A stretch of DNA of 64,000 nucleotides. It comes from Peromyscus leucopus (Eukaryota; Chordata; Mammalia; Rodentia; Cricetidae). Position 1 is the first letter of the stretch. The number at the start of each line of letters is the position of its first letter. Location of the stretch: NCBI RefSeq assembly GCF_004664715.2, contig NC_051082.1:3568124-3632123 (forward strand), given 5' to 3'. The notes under the pieces are model-generated. The model was not told the DNA's origin. It searched no databases and saw nothing but the letters and a program-made list of their open reading frames with translations. Shown here piece after piece: positions 37,333 to 48,150 of the stretch. The position numbers and the translations under genes are program-made.

Positions 37333-39328
37333 ATAGAGGCCATAGTATTATGTCTATGGCTCTATCTTGCTTACATGACCCTAAGCTCCTTGAAGAAACA
37401 GATGTCATGTTCCCCACTATGTGGTATTGAGGTTGGTTGTGGGGTGGGGGTGGTCACTGTGGGCTCAGGACTTAACAGTTAAAGGACCGGGTTCCAAATG
37501 CCTTCGGGTCTATAGACAAGGACATCCAAGTCCAGAGAAGAATATGACTTAGCTTCACAAAGGAAGTTCCCAGCGGCCACCTCTGTGTCCCTCTTCTCTC
37601 CTGAGACTGTTGGAGACAGGTCTTTCTCTTGGACCATCTTTGTGTCCTGGCTGGAGCTGGTGGGACAGTGGCCGATGCCCTAGCCTTGGCAAAATCTGGA
37701 GGACACTGGAATGCCTGCCTCTGATTTAAATCCTTAGTGTCTCCAAGAACTTTGAGATGAAAGGCGGAAGGCCTGCTCCCTGAGTTTGAGTCTGAGCCTC
37801 AACTTTACCAACACCGGTGGGTAGAATCGCATCACTCACCAGTTGCTAGCCCGGGATTCCTTCAGCCCTAGGGGCCAGCAGGATGACTCAGCATGTAAAG
37901 GTGCTTACCGGCCAAAGCTGTTAACCTGAGCTTGGTCGCAGGGACTCACACAGTGTGAGGAGGAAATGATCTCCCTTAAGTAGTTCTCTGACCTCCACGT
38001 GCACACGGACACCCACTCCCCATATGCATAATCTTTTTTTTAAATGAAATTGAAAAGTCCGATCTAGACAAAGGAGAAAGCATCCACTCTGTCTCGTTCG
38101 GGCTCCCTATGGGTGGACACCGGTAACTGGAGCCTGGTGGAATGTGCTTTGGGGTTGTAGAGCCTCGCTAGCTTAGCTTCTTGGGCACCTGTTCAGTGGC
38201 TGTGATTTTCCAAGGTGACGCTGAGGCTTATCGAGTCTTTTCAAGGACCCAGAGACACCAGGGCACCCTGGGACGGTGGAGGACGGGCTGCCGGGCTCCG
38301 CTCCCCAGTCTCTTCGGCCTGAAATTACACCCCTGAGATCAGCTGACCCATGGGAGGTGTGGGTGAAAGGGGAAAAATAAGTCCTTTGTCACCCAAGGGG
38401 TGAGTCCTCATGTGCTGGCTAGCAGCCTCAGAGAGATTCCTAATCCCAGAGCGAAAAGCTCTCACAACCTGACCGTGCCCTTCCGCCCAGGCCGATCTCT
38501 CCCCATCCCCACAGAAGTCTCCCCTTCCACTTACCAGGTTTGAGACACACTCCCAAGCCCAGATGTCTAGCTCCTCTGCACGACACACGCTGGGATCTGT
38601 GTGCTTCTTAGACACACGAAGAAACTATGGCCTGTAGCTGTGGCCATCTTGGCCCGGATCTCAGGTTAGAGGCTAGGATTCCCGGTCATGTTTAAGCACT
38701 ACTGGGCTCTGGGAACCCCCAAGTTCTACAGCTGCATCCCAGGCCATTTGCCATTGGTGGGGACCCACTTTCTGACTTAGGCCTGAGGGAGCTTGAACAG
38801 GGTGCGCCACTACCACCAGCACCAGGGCAAGATTCCTTCCAGCCTGGACCAGAAGACATCCTGTGTTGCTTAGGTAAGGCTCTACTTTAAGCCCCCTTGC
38901 TTTTTTATTGTTATTGTTGTTGTTTTTAATTTAATTTTACTTTTCTTTAGAAAACGGGTCTTGATTGGGAGGTACCCCTCAAAGATCCCCTGCTGGAAAC
39001 TTCAAATTCCTGTGTCGATGGTGTCTGGGGGTGAGGCCATGGGGAGGTCAACATGGGCTAGTGAGGTCAGGAGGGTGGGGCCCCAGGATGGTTAGTTAGT
39101 GGCTCTGTAGGAGGAGGAAGAGAGGGGAGCTGCTCAGGCTGTAAGTGCTCGTGTGCAAGCCCGCCCCCCAAAAACCATGTAAAACACCCAGGTGTTGCTG
39201 AGTGTGGGCACAGGCTTTTGATCCCAGGAGAGGCAGAGGCAGCCCCATCCCTGAGTTGAGGCTAGCCCCATTTGCATATGGAGTCCAGGACAACCAGACC
39301 CTTTCTCAAAAAAAACAAACAAACAGAC
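37333..39328. other. Intergenic; no gene seen
   Basis: B3-like copy at 37,862-38,040 and B1-like copy at 39,190-39,312. Otherwise unrecognised. Confidence 0.4.
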
Positions 39329-39636
39329 AAAAGCCGGGTGGAGAGAGTGCATGCTTGCAATCCCAGCACTAGGGAGGCAGAAGCGGGTGGCTGGACCTTG
39401 GGGCTCCACGGTCAGCCAGCCTAATGAGCAAGCTCCAGGTCTCAGGGAGAGACCCTGCCTCAAAAAACGAAAACAGTGGGGTTGGAGAGATGGCTCGGAG
39501 GTTAAGAGCACCGACTGCTCTTCCAGAGGTCCCGAGTTCAATTCCCAGCAACCACATGGTGGCTCACAAACCATCTGTAATGGGATCTGGTGCCCTCTTC
39601 TGTATACATAATAAATAAATAAATCTAAAAAAAAAC
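39329..39636 (+). mobile_element. B1-like SINE followed by B2 SINE
   Basis: B1-like body to about 39,470. Then B2 from 39,479 with GTTGGAGAGATGGCTCGG, CCCGAGTTCAATTCCCAGCA and an AATAAATAAATAAAT tail. Confidence 0.85.
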
Positions 39637-40432
39637 AGTGAATACTCCTGAGGAATCACACCTCTGGCCTCTGTATACATATGTCTCTGCATGTTCATGC
39701 ATGCCCACACATACATATACAGGCAGGTATGCACATGATAAAACAATGAACAAGAAGAAGGAGGAGGAGAGGGGAAGGGGAAGAGAAGGGAGATTCTGGG
39801 CATTTTGTCAGACTCTGAGTAGATGCCACACAGTACTTTTGGTCTTCCCAACATCATGAATCAAATGATTTTTTTTAAATAAATGATGCAGTCTGCAATA
39901 TTGTGTTATAACAACAGAAAGTGAACTGAGACAATACCAAAGTCTATCAGGACTCCAGGGATCATGGGTCCATATTCCCAAATGCTCACAGCAATCCTGC
40001 AGGAGACTGAACATCTCTGTTATTCCCCCATGGTTCCCAGCATGGAACTAGGCAGGTGTGAGGAGGCAGGCTCTTGGTGGCAATAAGAATGAACCCGGGA
40101 ACAATGACATCCCACAGGACAGGAGCAGACAGAGTCCACAGACTCCCAAGAACGTCAGCTGCACCAGCTGCCCAAACCCCCACCAGATCCTAGTCTACCC
40201 TGAACAATGGACAAGTCCCAGGTCTTCCATGGAGAGCAGTTAGCTGGTGGGCTGGACAGAAACCCAGCCTGGGGGTATGGGGCTTCAGGGATGCCGCACT
40301 GCTGGACAGGGCTGTCCTTTTGGACAACGAAGACGTAAATTTTCTTGTTGTGGTCAACTACCTGACTAGAGGCAACTTGAAGAACAGGTTTATTCTGGTT
40401 CACAGTCTGAGGATGCAGTGTCCACGGTGGAA

Positions 40433-40490
40433 GAGGGGGCAGGAGGGGCAGGAGGGGCAGGAGGGAGGGGCAGGAGGGGCAGGAGGGGCA
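40433..40490. repeat. 10-bp GC-rich minisatellite
   Basis: Six to seven units of GGGGCAGGAG. Confidence 0.85.
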
Positions 40491-40544
40491 GCCGTGACAT
40501 CTGCAGTAGGAAGCAGACAGAGGCGAAGGATGCTGCTTAGATCA

Positions 40545-40558
40545 CTTTCTTTCTTTCT

Positions 40559-40598
<40 letters not shown>

Positions 40599-40663
40599 TC
40601 CTTCTTTCTTTCTTTCTTTTCTTCTTTCTTCTTCCTTCCTTCCTTCCTTCCTTCCTTCCTTCT

Positions 40664-40698
<35 letters not shown>

Positions 40699-40699
40699 G
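40545..40699. repeat. (CTTT)n/(CCTT)n array
   Basis: Pyrimidine-only tract of about 150 bp that runs directly into the tail of a reverse B1 copy. Confidence 0.95.
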
Positions 40700-40848
40700 T
40701 TTTTTTTTGAGACAGGGTTTCTCTGTGTAGCCCTGATTGTCCTCGAACTTGCTCCATAGATCCCACTGGCCTTGAACTCAGAGATCTGCCTGCTTCTGCC
40801 TCCCAAGTGCCAGGGTTGAAGGTGTGTGTGCACCACCACTGCCCGGCT
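40700..40848 (-). mobile_element. B1 SINE
   Basis: GAGACAGGGTTTCTCTGTGT reading into a GCCTCCCAAGTGCCAGGG-type end. The preceding CTTT array probably grew from its A-tail. Confidence 0.9.
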
Positions 40849-40976
40849 TCACTTTCTCCTTTTTATTCAGCCTAGGCCCCCAGCTTCACATCACCCACCA
40901 TTCAGGATGACCTCTAGATGACCTCTCACGGAGACTTGCTGGTTGTAGATCTTGTCAAACTGACAGTCGAGATTAA

Positions 40977-41387
<411 letters not shown>

Positions 41388-42140
41388 TGACGAATGGGCT
41401 CCGAGCATCCGTAGCTTACCACCGGCTGTCCCAGTGTATGAGCACACGGGTTCTCAAGCCCAGAAACTGTCAGAAACACCCAAAGGACTTTGCATAGGGT
41501 TCTGGGCTACATCTCTGAGCTTTGGGCTCTGCAGGCATCGGGTAGGGTGGACTCTGTCTAGAGGCAGCTTTTAGCCATCCAGAACCTTTGTGCAAGCCAG
41601 GAAAAATCACCTTCTTCAAGACACCATACTGCCACCTGCTAGGAAATCGCTGCCATCCACAAGCAAATCTGGGGCGGCTCTGCAATATATAACCTGCACA
41701 CCCCGACATGACTCCACTCTAAGCACTGCGGGGGTTTAATAAATGAAAGATGAGGTGTTCAAGTCGTTATGGTTACGCATGTCATAGCAATCAACAGTGG
41801 GGAGGGTGATGAGCAGGTACTTAATCCAGCACCTAGGAGGAATATTATACAGCCTTCAAAATGGATCACAAAGCTGACATTGCAGATTAGGGGCTCCTCC
41901 TGGTGATGCTAGCAAGTGCTTAATAAGGGCAGGATGTAGTGGTTCACTGACCCGGATTCTGCTTCTGTTTATTTGATTAGCTGTGTGTCTTAAGGCAAAG
42001 GGCTTACAATCTCGTTTATTTATAGGGGAAATGGGGTTATAATAACACATAGCTGTTGGGATCATTTCAGGGACTCACTGGGCAATAGGCAGAGTGATTG
42101 CCACGTGCCCCATCCCACCTCCCTCTCCTCTCTCCCGAAG

Positions 42141-42278
42141 GTCTCGGCTGCATGCTTCTGGGAGGCTGGGTCCTGCTGGCCTTTAGCGCTCTTCTCCTTC
42201 TGGCCTGGGCACTGGCCCCGAGAAGGTTGTATCCCGGGAGGGGCCCTGGTCCAACACCCACGGTGCAGGCAGCAGCAG
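42141..42278 (+). CDS. LHFPL7: LHFPL7 exon 2 (second transmembrane segment), one base short
   Basis: The exon follows a CT-rich acceptor ending CGAAG and ends at a GCAG/GTACAC donor. From ATG 42152 it reads [20 protein letters not shown], the second membrane helix, then a short basic loop ending in VQAAA. This matches the start of the human protein long annotated as TMEM211. The 11 bases between the acceptor and that ATG should be 12 to stay in phase with exon 1. The full-length frame is therefore shifted, giving [10 protein letters not shown]. No alternative AG within 80 bp repairs it. Translation from ATG 42152 would bypass the lesion. Confidence 0.85.
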
Positions 42279-43088
42279 GTACACTCCTGCACACAGTGCT
42301 GAGATCTTGGAGGTGAACCCCATCATTGTGAACTGCCCCTGTCCTTCAGCAGTTCAGGACTTGGGGACGGAGGACACACGGTGTTGAAGCCACCCACACC
42401 TGGCCTTAGCTGACCTCGTCCTGTCCACTCCTGTGTTTCTCTGTGGTCCATCCATTCTGTACCTTGTTTACCAGAGCTACCACTGTATGGTTGGATAGGC
42501 GGTGCGCCGCCCAAGGATGCCCAATCAAGAGCCAAGAAGGTGCTGGGGTCCAGTCCTCGCTTCCCTTCGGCTTCAGTGGAGAAGGGTGGCTCTTCTCTAG
42601 GTCGCTGGGAGCCTCTGGGTGGGGTGGCCTGAGCCCCACGGTGGCTCTCATCTAATTCACCCTCTACCCCTCCCACCCAGGCCAGAATAACAAGGCCCCA
42701 CAGGCTGGGGTTCCCGCTTCCTCTCCTGCACTGGCAAACATGTCCTCCCCCTGCCCTCCTGCCTCACAGACAAGCCCAGCTGAGGGAAACCAGACCCAAG
42801 CAGCCGACTGGCTTATCCACCTTCCAAGGGCTTCCCATGGCAGGCAGAGGGAAACCCAAGTCTCTCTCTCTCTGCCTCAGCCCTCCCCGTCCTGGCCTCA
42901 CCTTTCCAGCTGCGGCTTCTCTCTGATGCTGTAATCCCACACTCATGCCACGGTCCTCTCCCATCTCTGCAGGAAGCTGCTTGGACCTTACTTCTGAGCA
43001 GGGAGCTGCTTTCTCCTTCTCAGTGGGAGGAACCCCCCCACCCCCCACCCCCAGCTGTCTGTTCATTTTATTTCTAGCCTTACTGTCC

Positions 43089-43134
43089 CCATTACAAAAT
43101 ACAGGCAGTTTCTTTTGCCTGTATTTTGTAATGG
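43089..43134. other. Perfect 19-bp inverted repeat with 8-nt loop
   Basis: CCATTACAAAATACAGGCA at 43,089-43,107 is followed by GTTTCTTT and then the exact reverse complement at 43,116-43,134. It lies in LHFPL7 intron 2, outside any recognised SINE. Either strand would fold to a 19-bp stem. Confidence 0.85.
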
Positions 43135-43435
43135 ATTCTTGGGAAGAATACACCTAGATACATAGTATGGAAGCTCCCCAGGAATCTGCAATTTGACACC
43201 CCAGGAGCTACCCTGATGCTCTGGGGGTGGGGGGTGGGGGAGTGAGGAGGGTGACAAACTGAGCAGAAACAAAGTATCACTCACTCTCTGACAGAGCTCT
43301 TTCCTGGGGGTCGATTTTCACTTAAACATTTGCAAAGCACAACGTGGAAACTCTGAAACACAATTTCCTGTATGCATGGTATAGGGAGGGAACCTAGGAC
43401 CTTGGGCATGATGTGTGTGTGCCTCAGTCTCTAGT

Positions 43436-43922
43436 GGGTGGATGGAGAGATGGGTCGATGGATGGATGAGTGGGTGCATGCACAGAGAGATGGGTAGATG
43501 GGTAGGTGAGCAGGAAGGTGGGTAGATGAGTAGATGGGTAGATGGGTGGGTAGGTGGTTAGAAGGATGGATGAATTGATAGTTGGATGGATTTGATTGAT
43601 GGATGGATGAGTAGGTGGGTGAATGTATGCGTGAGTAGGTGGGTGAGTAGATGGATAGGTGTATGTATGTATGTATGTATGTATGTATGGGTGGGTGAAT
43701 GATGGATGGGGTGGGTGGGTGGATGGATGGATGGATGAGTGGGTAGATGGGTGGATGGGTGGATGGATGGGTGAGTGGGTAGGTGCATGGATGGGTGGGT
43801 GGATGAATGTGTGGGTGGGTAGGTGGGTGGGTAGATGGATGGGTGGGTGAGTGGGTGGGTAGGTGCATGGAAGGATGGATGAATTGATAGTTGGATGGAT
43901 TGGTGGACAGATGGATGGATAT
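43436..43922. repeat. GGAT/GGGT-rich array in LHFPL7 intron 2
   Basis: Nearly 500 bp of diverged tetranucleotides with (GTAT)n at 43,661-43,688. It ends about 105 bp before the exon 3 acceptor. It is more degenerate than the array at 36,995. Confidence 0.95.
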
Positions 43923-44026
43923 GTAGTGGTGGTAGGGGGTGGCAGGGTATTGGGTGAGTCCTGGAACGGTAGGTCATCCCAGAAGCCTTTACCCAAACAC
44001 TGACTTTCCTTTTCTGCTGCCCCCAG

Positions 44027-44280
44027 CGGCCTCCACCCTTGTAGGTCTGCTGGTTTTTCCAGCCACTCTGGCTTCCCCATTAGCCAAAGAAGTCTGTGAA
44101 GGCTCCCGCACATACTACGGTGGAACATGCCAGCTGAGCTGGGGCTACGCCACTGCCATGTTCAACGCGGTCCTCACCAGCCTGCTCGTTGTCATCAGAT
44201 GGCCTCGAGTGACCGCGATCCAGAGGACAGCCACCCCCTCCTCTAGTGACACTCGGGAAATCACTCTCGTGTCAGAATAA
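44027..44280 (+). CDS. LHFPL7: LHFPL7 last coding exon (TM3, loop, TM4)
   Basis: After a CT-rich CCCCAG acceptor, two bases (CG) complete the codon left by exon 2. The frame then reads 83 residues to TAA at 44278-44280. It contains the third helix ([18 protein letters not shown]) and a loop with [20 protein letters not shown], whose two Cys are family landmarks. A fourth helix ([12 protein letters not shown]) and a short polar cytoplasmic tail ending ITLVSE follow. The joint with exon 2 in the MLLGGW frame is perfect. In the shifted frame from exon 1 a TAG appears at 44042-44044. A MIR-like relic lies just downstream at about 44340-44430. Confidence 0.87.
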
Positions 44281-45575
44281 GCAAAGGATCATCACTCAGG
44301 AAAAGCAAAAGACAAACAAGAACAAGCTACTCTACAGTCATATGAAATTGTTACATGTTCAAATCCCACCTCCTCTGCTTCCCTGCTGTGTGACTGACCT
44401 CAGGCAAATCACTTTCCCTTTCTGGACTCATTTATTCTTCGGTAAATTGGAGGTTGGCCTGATGCCTACTTAGTGGAGTTGTTATGAAGGACTTTGATTT
44501 GCCACATGTAAATGGAGCATGTTGTGCCATGTCTGTCACGGTGTCCCTGGCTCACAGAACTAAGGGGACTAGGGTGAGAATTAAATATATGGGTGGAAAG
44601 CACAGAGAGCAACCCTGGAAAGATGGCTGTCTAATCCAAAACGCTTTTTGTTTTTGTTTTGATTTGTTTTGAGACGGTCTCATGATGTAGCCCTGATTGT
44701 CCTAGAACTCTCGATGTAGACCAGGCTGGCCTCAAACTCACAGAGATCTGTCTACCTCTGCTTTTCAAGTGCTGGGATCAAAGGTGTGCACCACCACACC
44801 CATCTAATCTGACACCCTCTTGTGTGGGCGAATTCTTTTTTTCTCTCGTCCCTTATAATCCCTCCTCTCCTTCAGAATTTGAGTGTCTTTATTTCCCAGG
44901 AGCTATGTAGTGAATCTGTTGTGTGCAGGATGCTGTCCCCTGCTGGGAGGGGCTCAGATCCCATCCCACCCTCCACATGAGTAAAACACTGATGAGGAAA
45001 CCCTGCTGTTTCTGGGGGCTCAGAGGCCTTCCATCTGTTTCTGATGTCTGCCTGCCTGTCAGCCTCTAGACTTTTTTTTAAAAAAATGATTTATTTATTT
45101 ATTATGTATACAGTGTTCTGTCTGCATGTATCCCTGCAGGCCAGAAGAGGGCACCAGATCTCATTACAGATGGTTGTGAGCCACCATGTGGTTGCTGGGA
45201 ATTGAACTCGGGACCTCTGGAAGAGCAGCCAGTGCTCCTAACCTCTGAGCCATCTCTCCAGCCCTGTCTCTAGACTTCTTGTCTGTGATGTTTTATGTTG
45301 ATTGTCCAGTGGACAGGACCAGGAATCACGTCAGGAAGCAGCCTCGGGCATGCCAGTGAGAGACTTTCATAATGAGGTTGACCAGGCTGGGAAGATGCAC
45401 TTGAACGTGCAGCACCATGCCGGGGGCTGGGCTCCCGAACTGCACAAAAGTGAGAAGGTGAGCTGAGCACCAGCATCCATCTCCTGCCTGTGTGTGCAGA
45501 GTGACCAGCTGCTTCTCACTCGGGCCGCCATACCTTCCCCGCCACGATGGGCACCGTGGACCAGAATAAACCTGC
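44281..45575. other. LHFPL7 3' flank
   Basis: A MIR-like relic in plus orientation at about 44,340-44,430 probably lies in the 3' UTR. Reverse B1 at 44,660-44,806 and reverse B2 at 45,084-45,264 follow. No clear AATAAA in the first 300 bp after the stop codon. Confidence 0.4.
45084..45264 (-). mobile_element. B2 SINE
   Basis: Reverse B2 very similar to 34,925-35,092, including CAGAAGAGGGCACCAGATCT. Confidence 0.9.
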
Positions 45576-46037
45576 TGTAGAATATTATTTTAAGGTGTGT
45601 TATTTTGTTTATGTTGCATTTGTTTAGCTTCGTCAAGCTGTGTCGCTGTGCCTGTCTAAAACACCTGGTTGGTCTAATAAAGAGCTGAGCGGCCAATAGC
45701 AAGGCAGAAGGAAGGATAGGTGGGGTGGCAGGCAGAGAGAATACATAGAAGGAGAAATCTGGGAGAAAAAAAAAAGAAGTAGCCAGAGAAGGAGGAGGAC
45801 ATCAGGGGCCAGCCACCCAGCTACACAGCAAGCCACGGAATAAGAAATAACAAAAGGTATACAGAAATAAAGAAAGGTAAAAGCCCAAAGGCAAAAGCTA
45901 GATGGGATTAATTTAAAATTAAGAAAAGCTGGCAAGAAATAAGCCAAGCTAAGACCGGACATTTATAGCTAAGAATAAACCTCCGTGTGTGTGTTTATTT
46001 GGGAGCTGGGTGACAGGCCCCCCAAAGAGTAGAACCA
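45576..46037 (+). mobile_element. LTR, family A, copy 2
   Basis: Starts TGTAGAATATTATTTTAAGG, then GGTCTAATAAAGAGCTGAG, GGCCAATAGC, AATAAACCTCCGTGTGTG and GGGAGCTGGGTGACAGG. Block order and wording match 2,713-3,243 on the opposite strand. No internal region attached. Confidence 0.75.
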
Positions 46038-46553
46038 ACCAAAAACCAAACCCCCCGAGACTACTAATCTGTCATCCACTTGACAGGCTCTAGAATCACC
46101 TGGAAGACAGACCTCTGGACAGGCCTGTGGGGACTGCCTTGTCTGCAGGAAATGAGGAGGGCCCAGCTGCCCACACTGGTTGGCACCACTCCCTGGGCTG
46201 GGATCCTGGAGTGTGTAAAAAGGGGGGGCGAGCACCAGCACTCTGCTCTCTTTTCTTTGCTGGGGATACGGGGTGAGCCTGAGCTTTCTGGTCAGCCATC
46301 CACAAGCCCCGCTGGGACGATCTTGGCAGATGGACACAGCTGTCCTCACGGAGATGGGGGGTGGATGGCTTGGAGGGTCATCCTGTAGAGCTGGGGTCCG
46401 ACGTCCCCAGAGGGCAGACAGGGACAGACGACCCCAGTTCAGCTGGCACTGTGAGAAAGTCACCCCCATTTCCATTCCTCCTTTACAGCTTGGGACACGA
46501 CCCTCACTGGGCTGTGGTGTGTCTTCAACGCTTCTCACATCCTTTCTCTCCAT

Positions 46554-46555
<2 letters not shown>

Positions 46556-46637
<82 letters not shown>

Positions 46638-46638
46638 T
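46556..46638. repeat. Compound (CT)n(GT)n microsatellite
   Basis: About 55 bp of CT followed by about 28 bp of GT. Confidence 0.95.
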
Positions 46639-47821
46639 CTAGTGTAGAGCACGAACGTGTGAGGCCAGAGTTCAGCCTGGAGTGCTGCTGTTCCTTGGGT
46701 ACCATCTGTCAGGTCCGAAGGAAACTCCAAGTCCCTGAACTCCAAAGGGCAGTCCATATATCCAGAAATGAGCTCAACCTGGGCTACAGGAGGCTTCCTG
46801 GTGGTTAGATCAAAGCCAGAATTCCTCAGGGACCTGGGAAGCTGGTTCCCCTTTACCAAAATTAGTCATTTTCCTTACCTCTGACAAAAAGGACATATGG
46901 CTCTCCAGTTAGTGTATTATTAGCTGTGGTGCCTATCAGCATAATCAAGGTCTGTGCCAGCCTCCAGGCTCCCTCAGTCCACATTCACAAGCACTTGTTA
47001 TATATCTCAAAGCTCCGACAACAGTCTCCTGGCCCTTCCCTCCCCTAGCTACTCACCCTTCTTATAGCGTAGCTATTCTAACTACCCACTACGCTCCTGC
47101 TAATCTCACTGTGTTTTCTCTGTCTTCTACCCCTGTTATTTCCCCGTCTCTTGCAGACAGCCCCAGCCATGTCCAGTCGGTTGGCTTTGTTCAGCCTACT
47201 TCTTCCTCTGCTCTGGACCCTTCCTGATGCCTCCGACTGCTCTCTCCCTCACATCTAACAATACACCCTTCCCATACCACGGAGTGGTCACGTAGTCTCG
47301 TTCACACACCATCCACCTGTTTTGAGACAGTGACTCTCAATGGCAGGGCTGGTTGGCCAGGGAGCCACTGGATCCCTCCATCTCCCATCTCTCTGGCACT
47401 GGCATTCCAGATGTGCAGAGCCACACCTAGCTTTTTTATGTGGGTCCTGGAGACCAACCTCAGGTCCTTGGGTTATTAAGCATTTTGCCCACTAAGCTGC
47501 CCACACTGGACTCTCTTCCTCAACATCCTAGTTCGAATCTTAAATGCTGCCAGCTTAGTGTGAGGAGGAGGCGATGGACCCTTAAAGAAATAGGGCCGAG
47601 AGGGAGGTGTTTAGATCACTGGGGGGGGGGCCCGGCGTGTCCTTGAGGGTAACTGTGGGAGTCCGTCCTGTGGCTTTGCTTTATGAAGGAAGGGGCAGCG
47701 GGCTCTGGGCTCAGAGTCTCTGCGGAGAGAGAGTATTTCAAACGATCATTCTCACAGTTTCCTGCTGCCTGTGCCAAAAGTTCTGGCTTCCTCTCTGTGG
47801 TTTTAAAAGTGATTTGGTGTA

Positions 47822-48150
47822 AGGACACTGTGCCTCTGGAGTGAGCGGGACACTGTGCCTCTGGAGGTGAGCGGGACACTGTGCGGTGGGGGACATGCTG
47901 GGGGAGGGGTGTGGCGGGGGGGACACTGTGCCTCTGGCGGTGAGCGGGACACTGTGCCTCTGGAGGTGAGCGGGACACTGTGCCTCTGGAGGTGAGCGGG
48001 ACACTGTGCCTCTGGAGGTGAGCGGGACACTGTGCCTCTGCGTAGCTGAGCGGGACACTGTGCCTTGGGGTGAGCGGCACTGTGCCTCTGGAGGTGGCGG
48101 ACACTGTGTCTGGAGGTGGGGGCAGGTTGGGTGAGCGGGACACTGTGCCT
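47822..48150. repeat. Minisatellite, 26-bp unit
   Basis: About a dozen units of GGACACTGTGCCTCTGGAGG plus TGAGCG. The centre and right end are degenerate or shortened. Confidence 0.9.

Noticed and set aside
36911..37430. Open frames with IHPS or DGWM repeats; similar frames at 43,431-44,128.
   Set aside because: Translation of tetranucleotide repeats.
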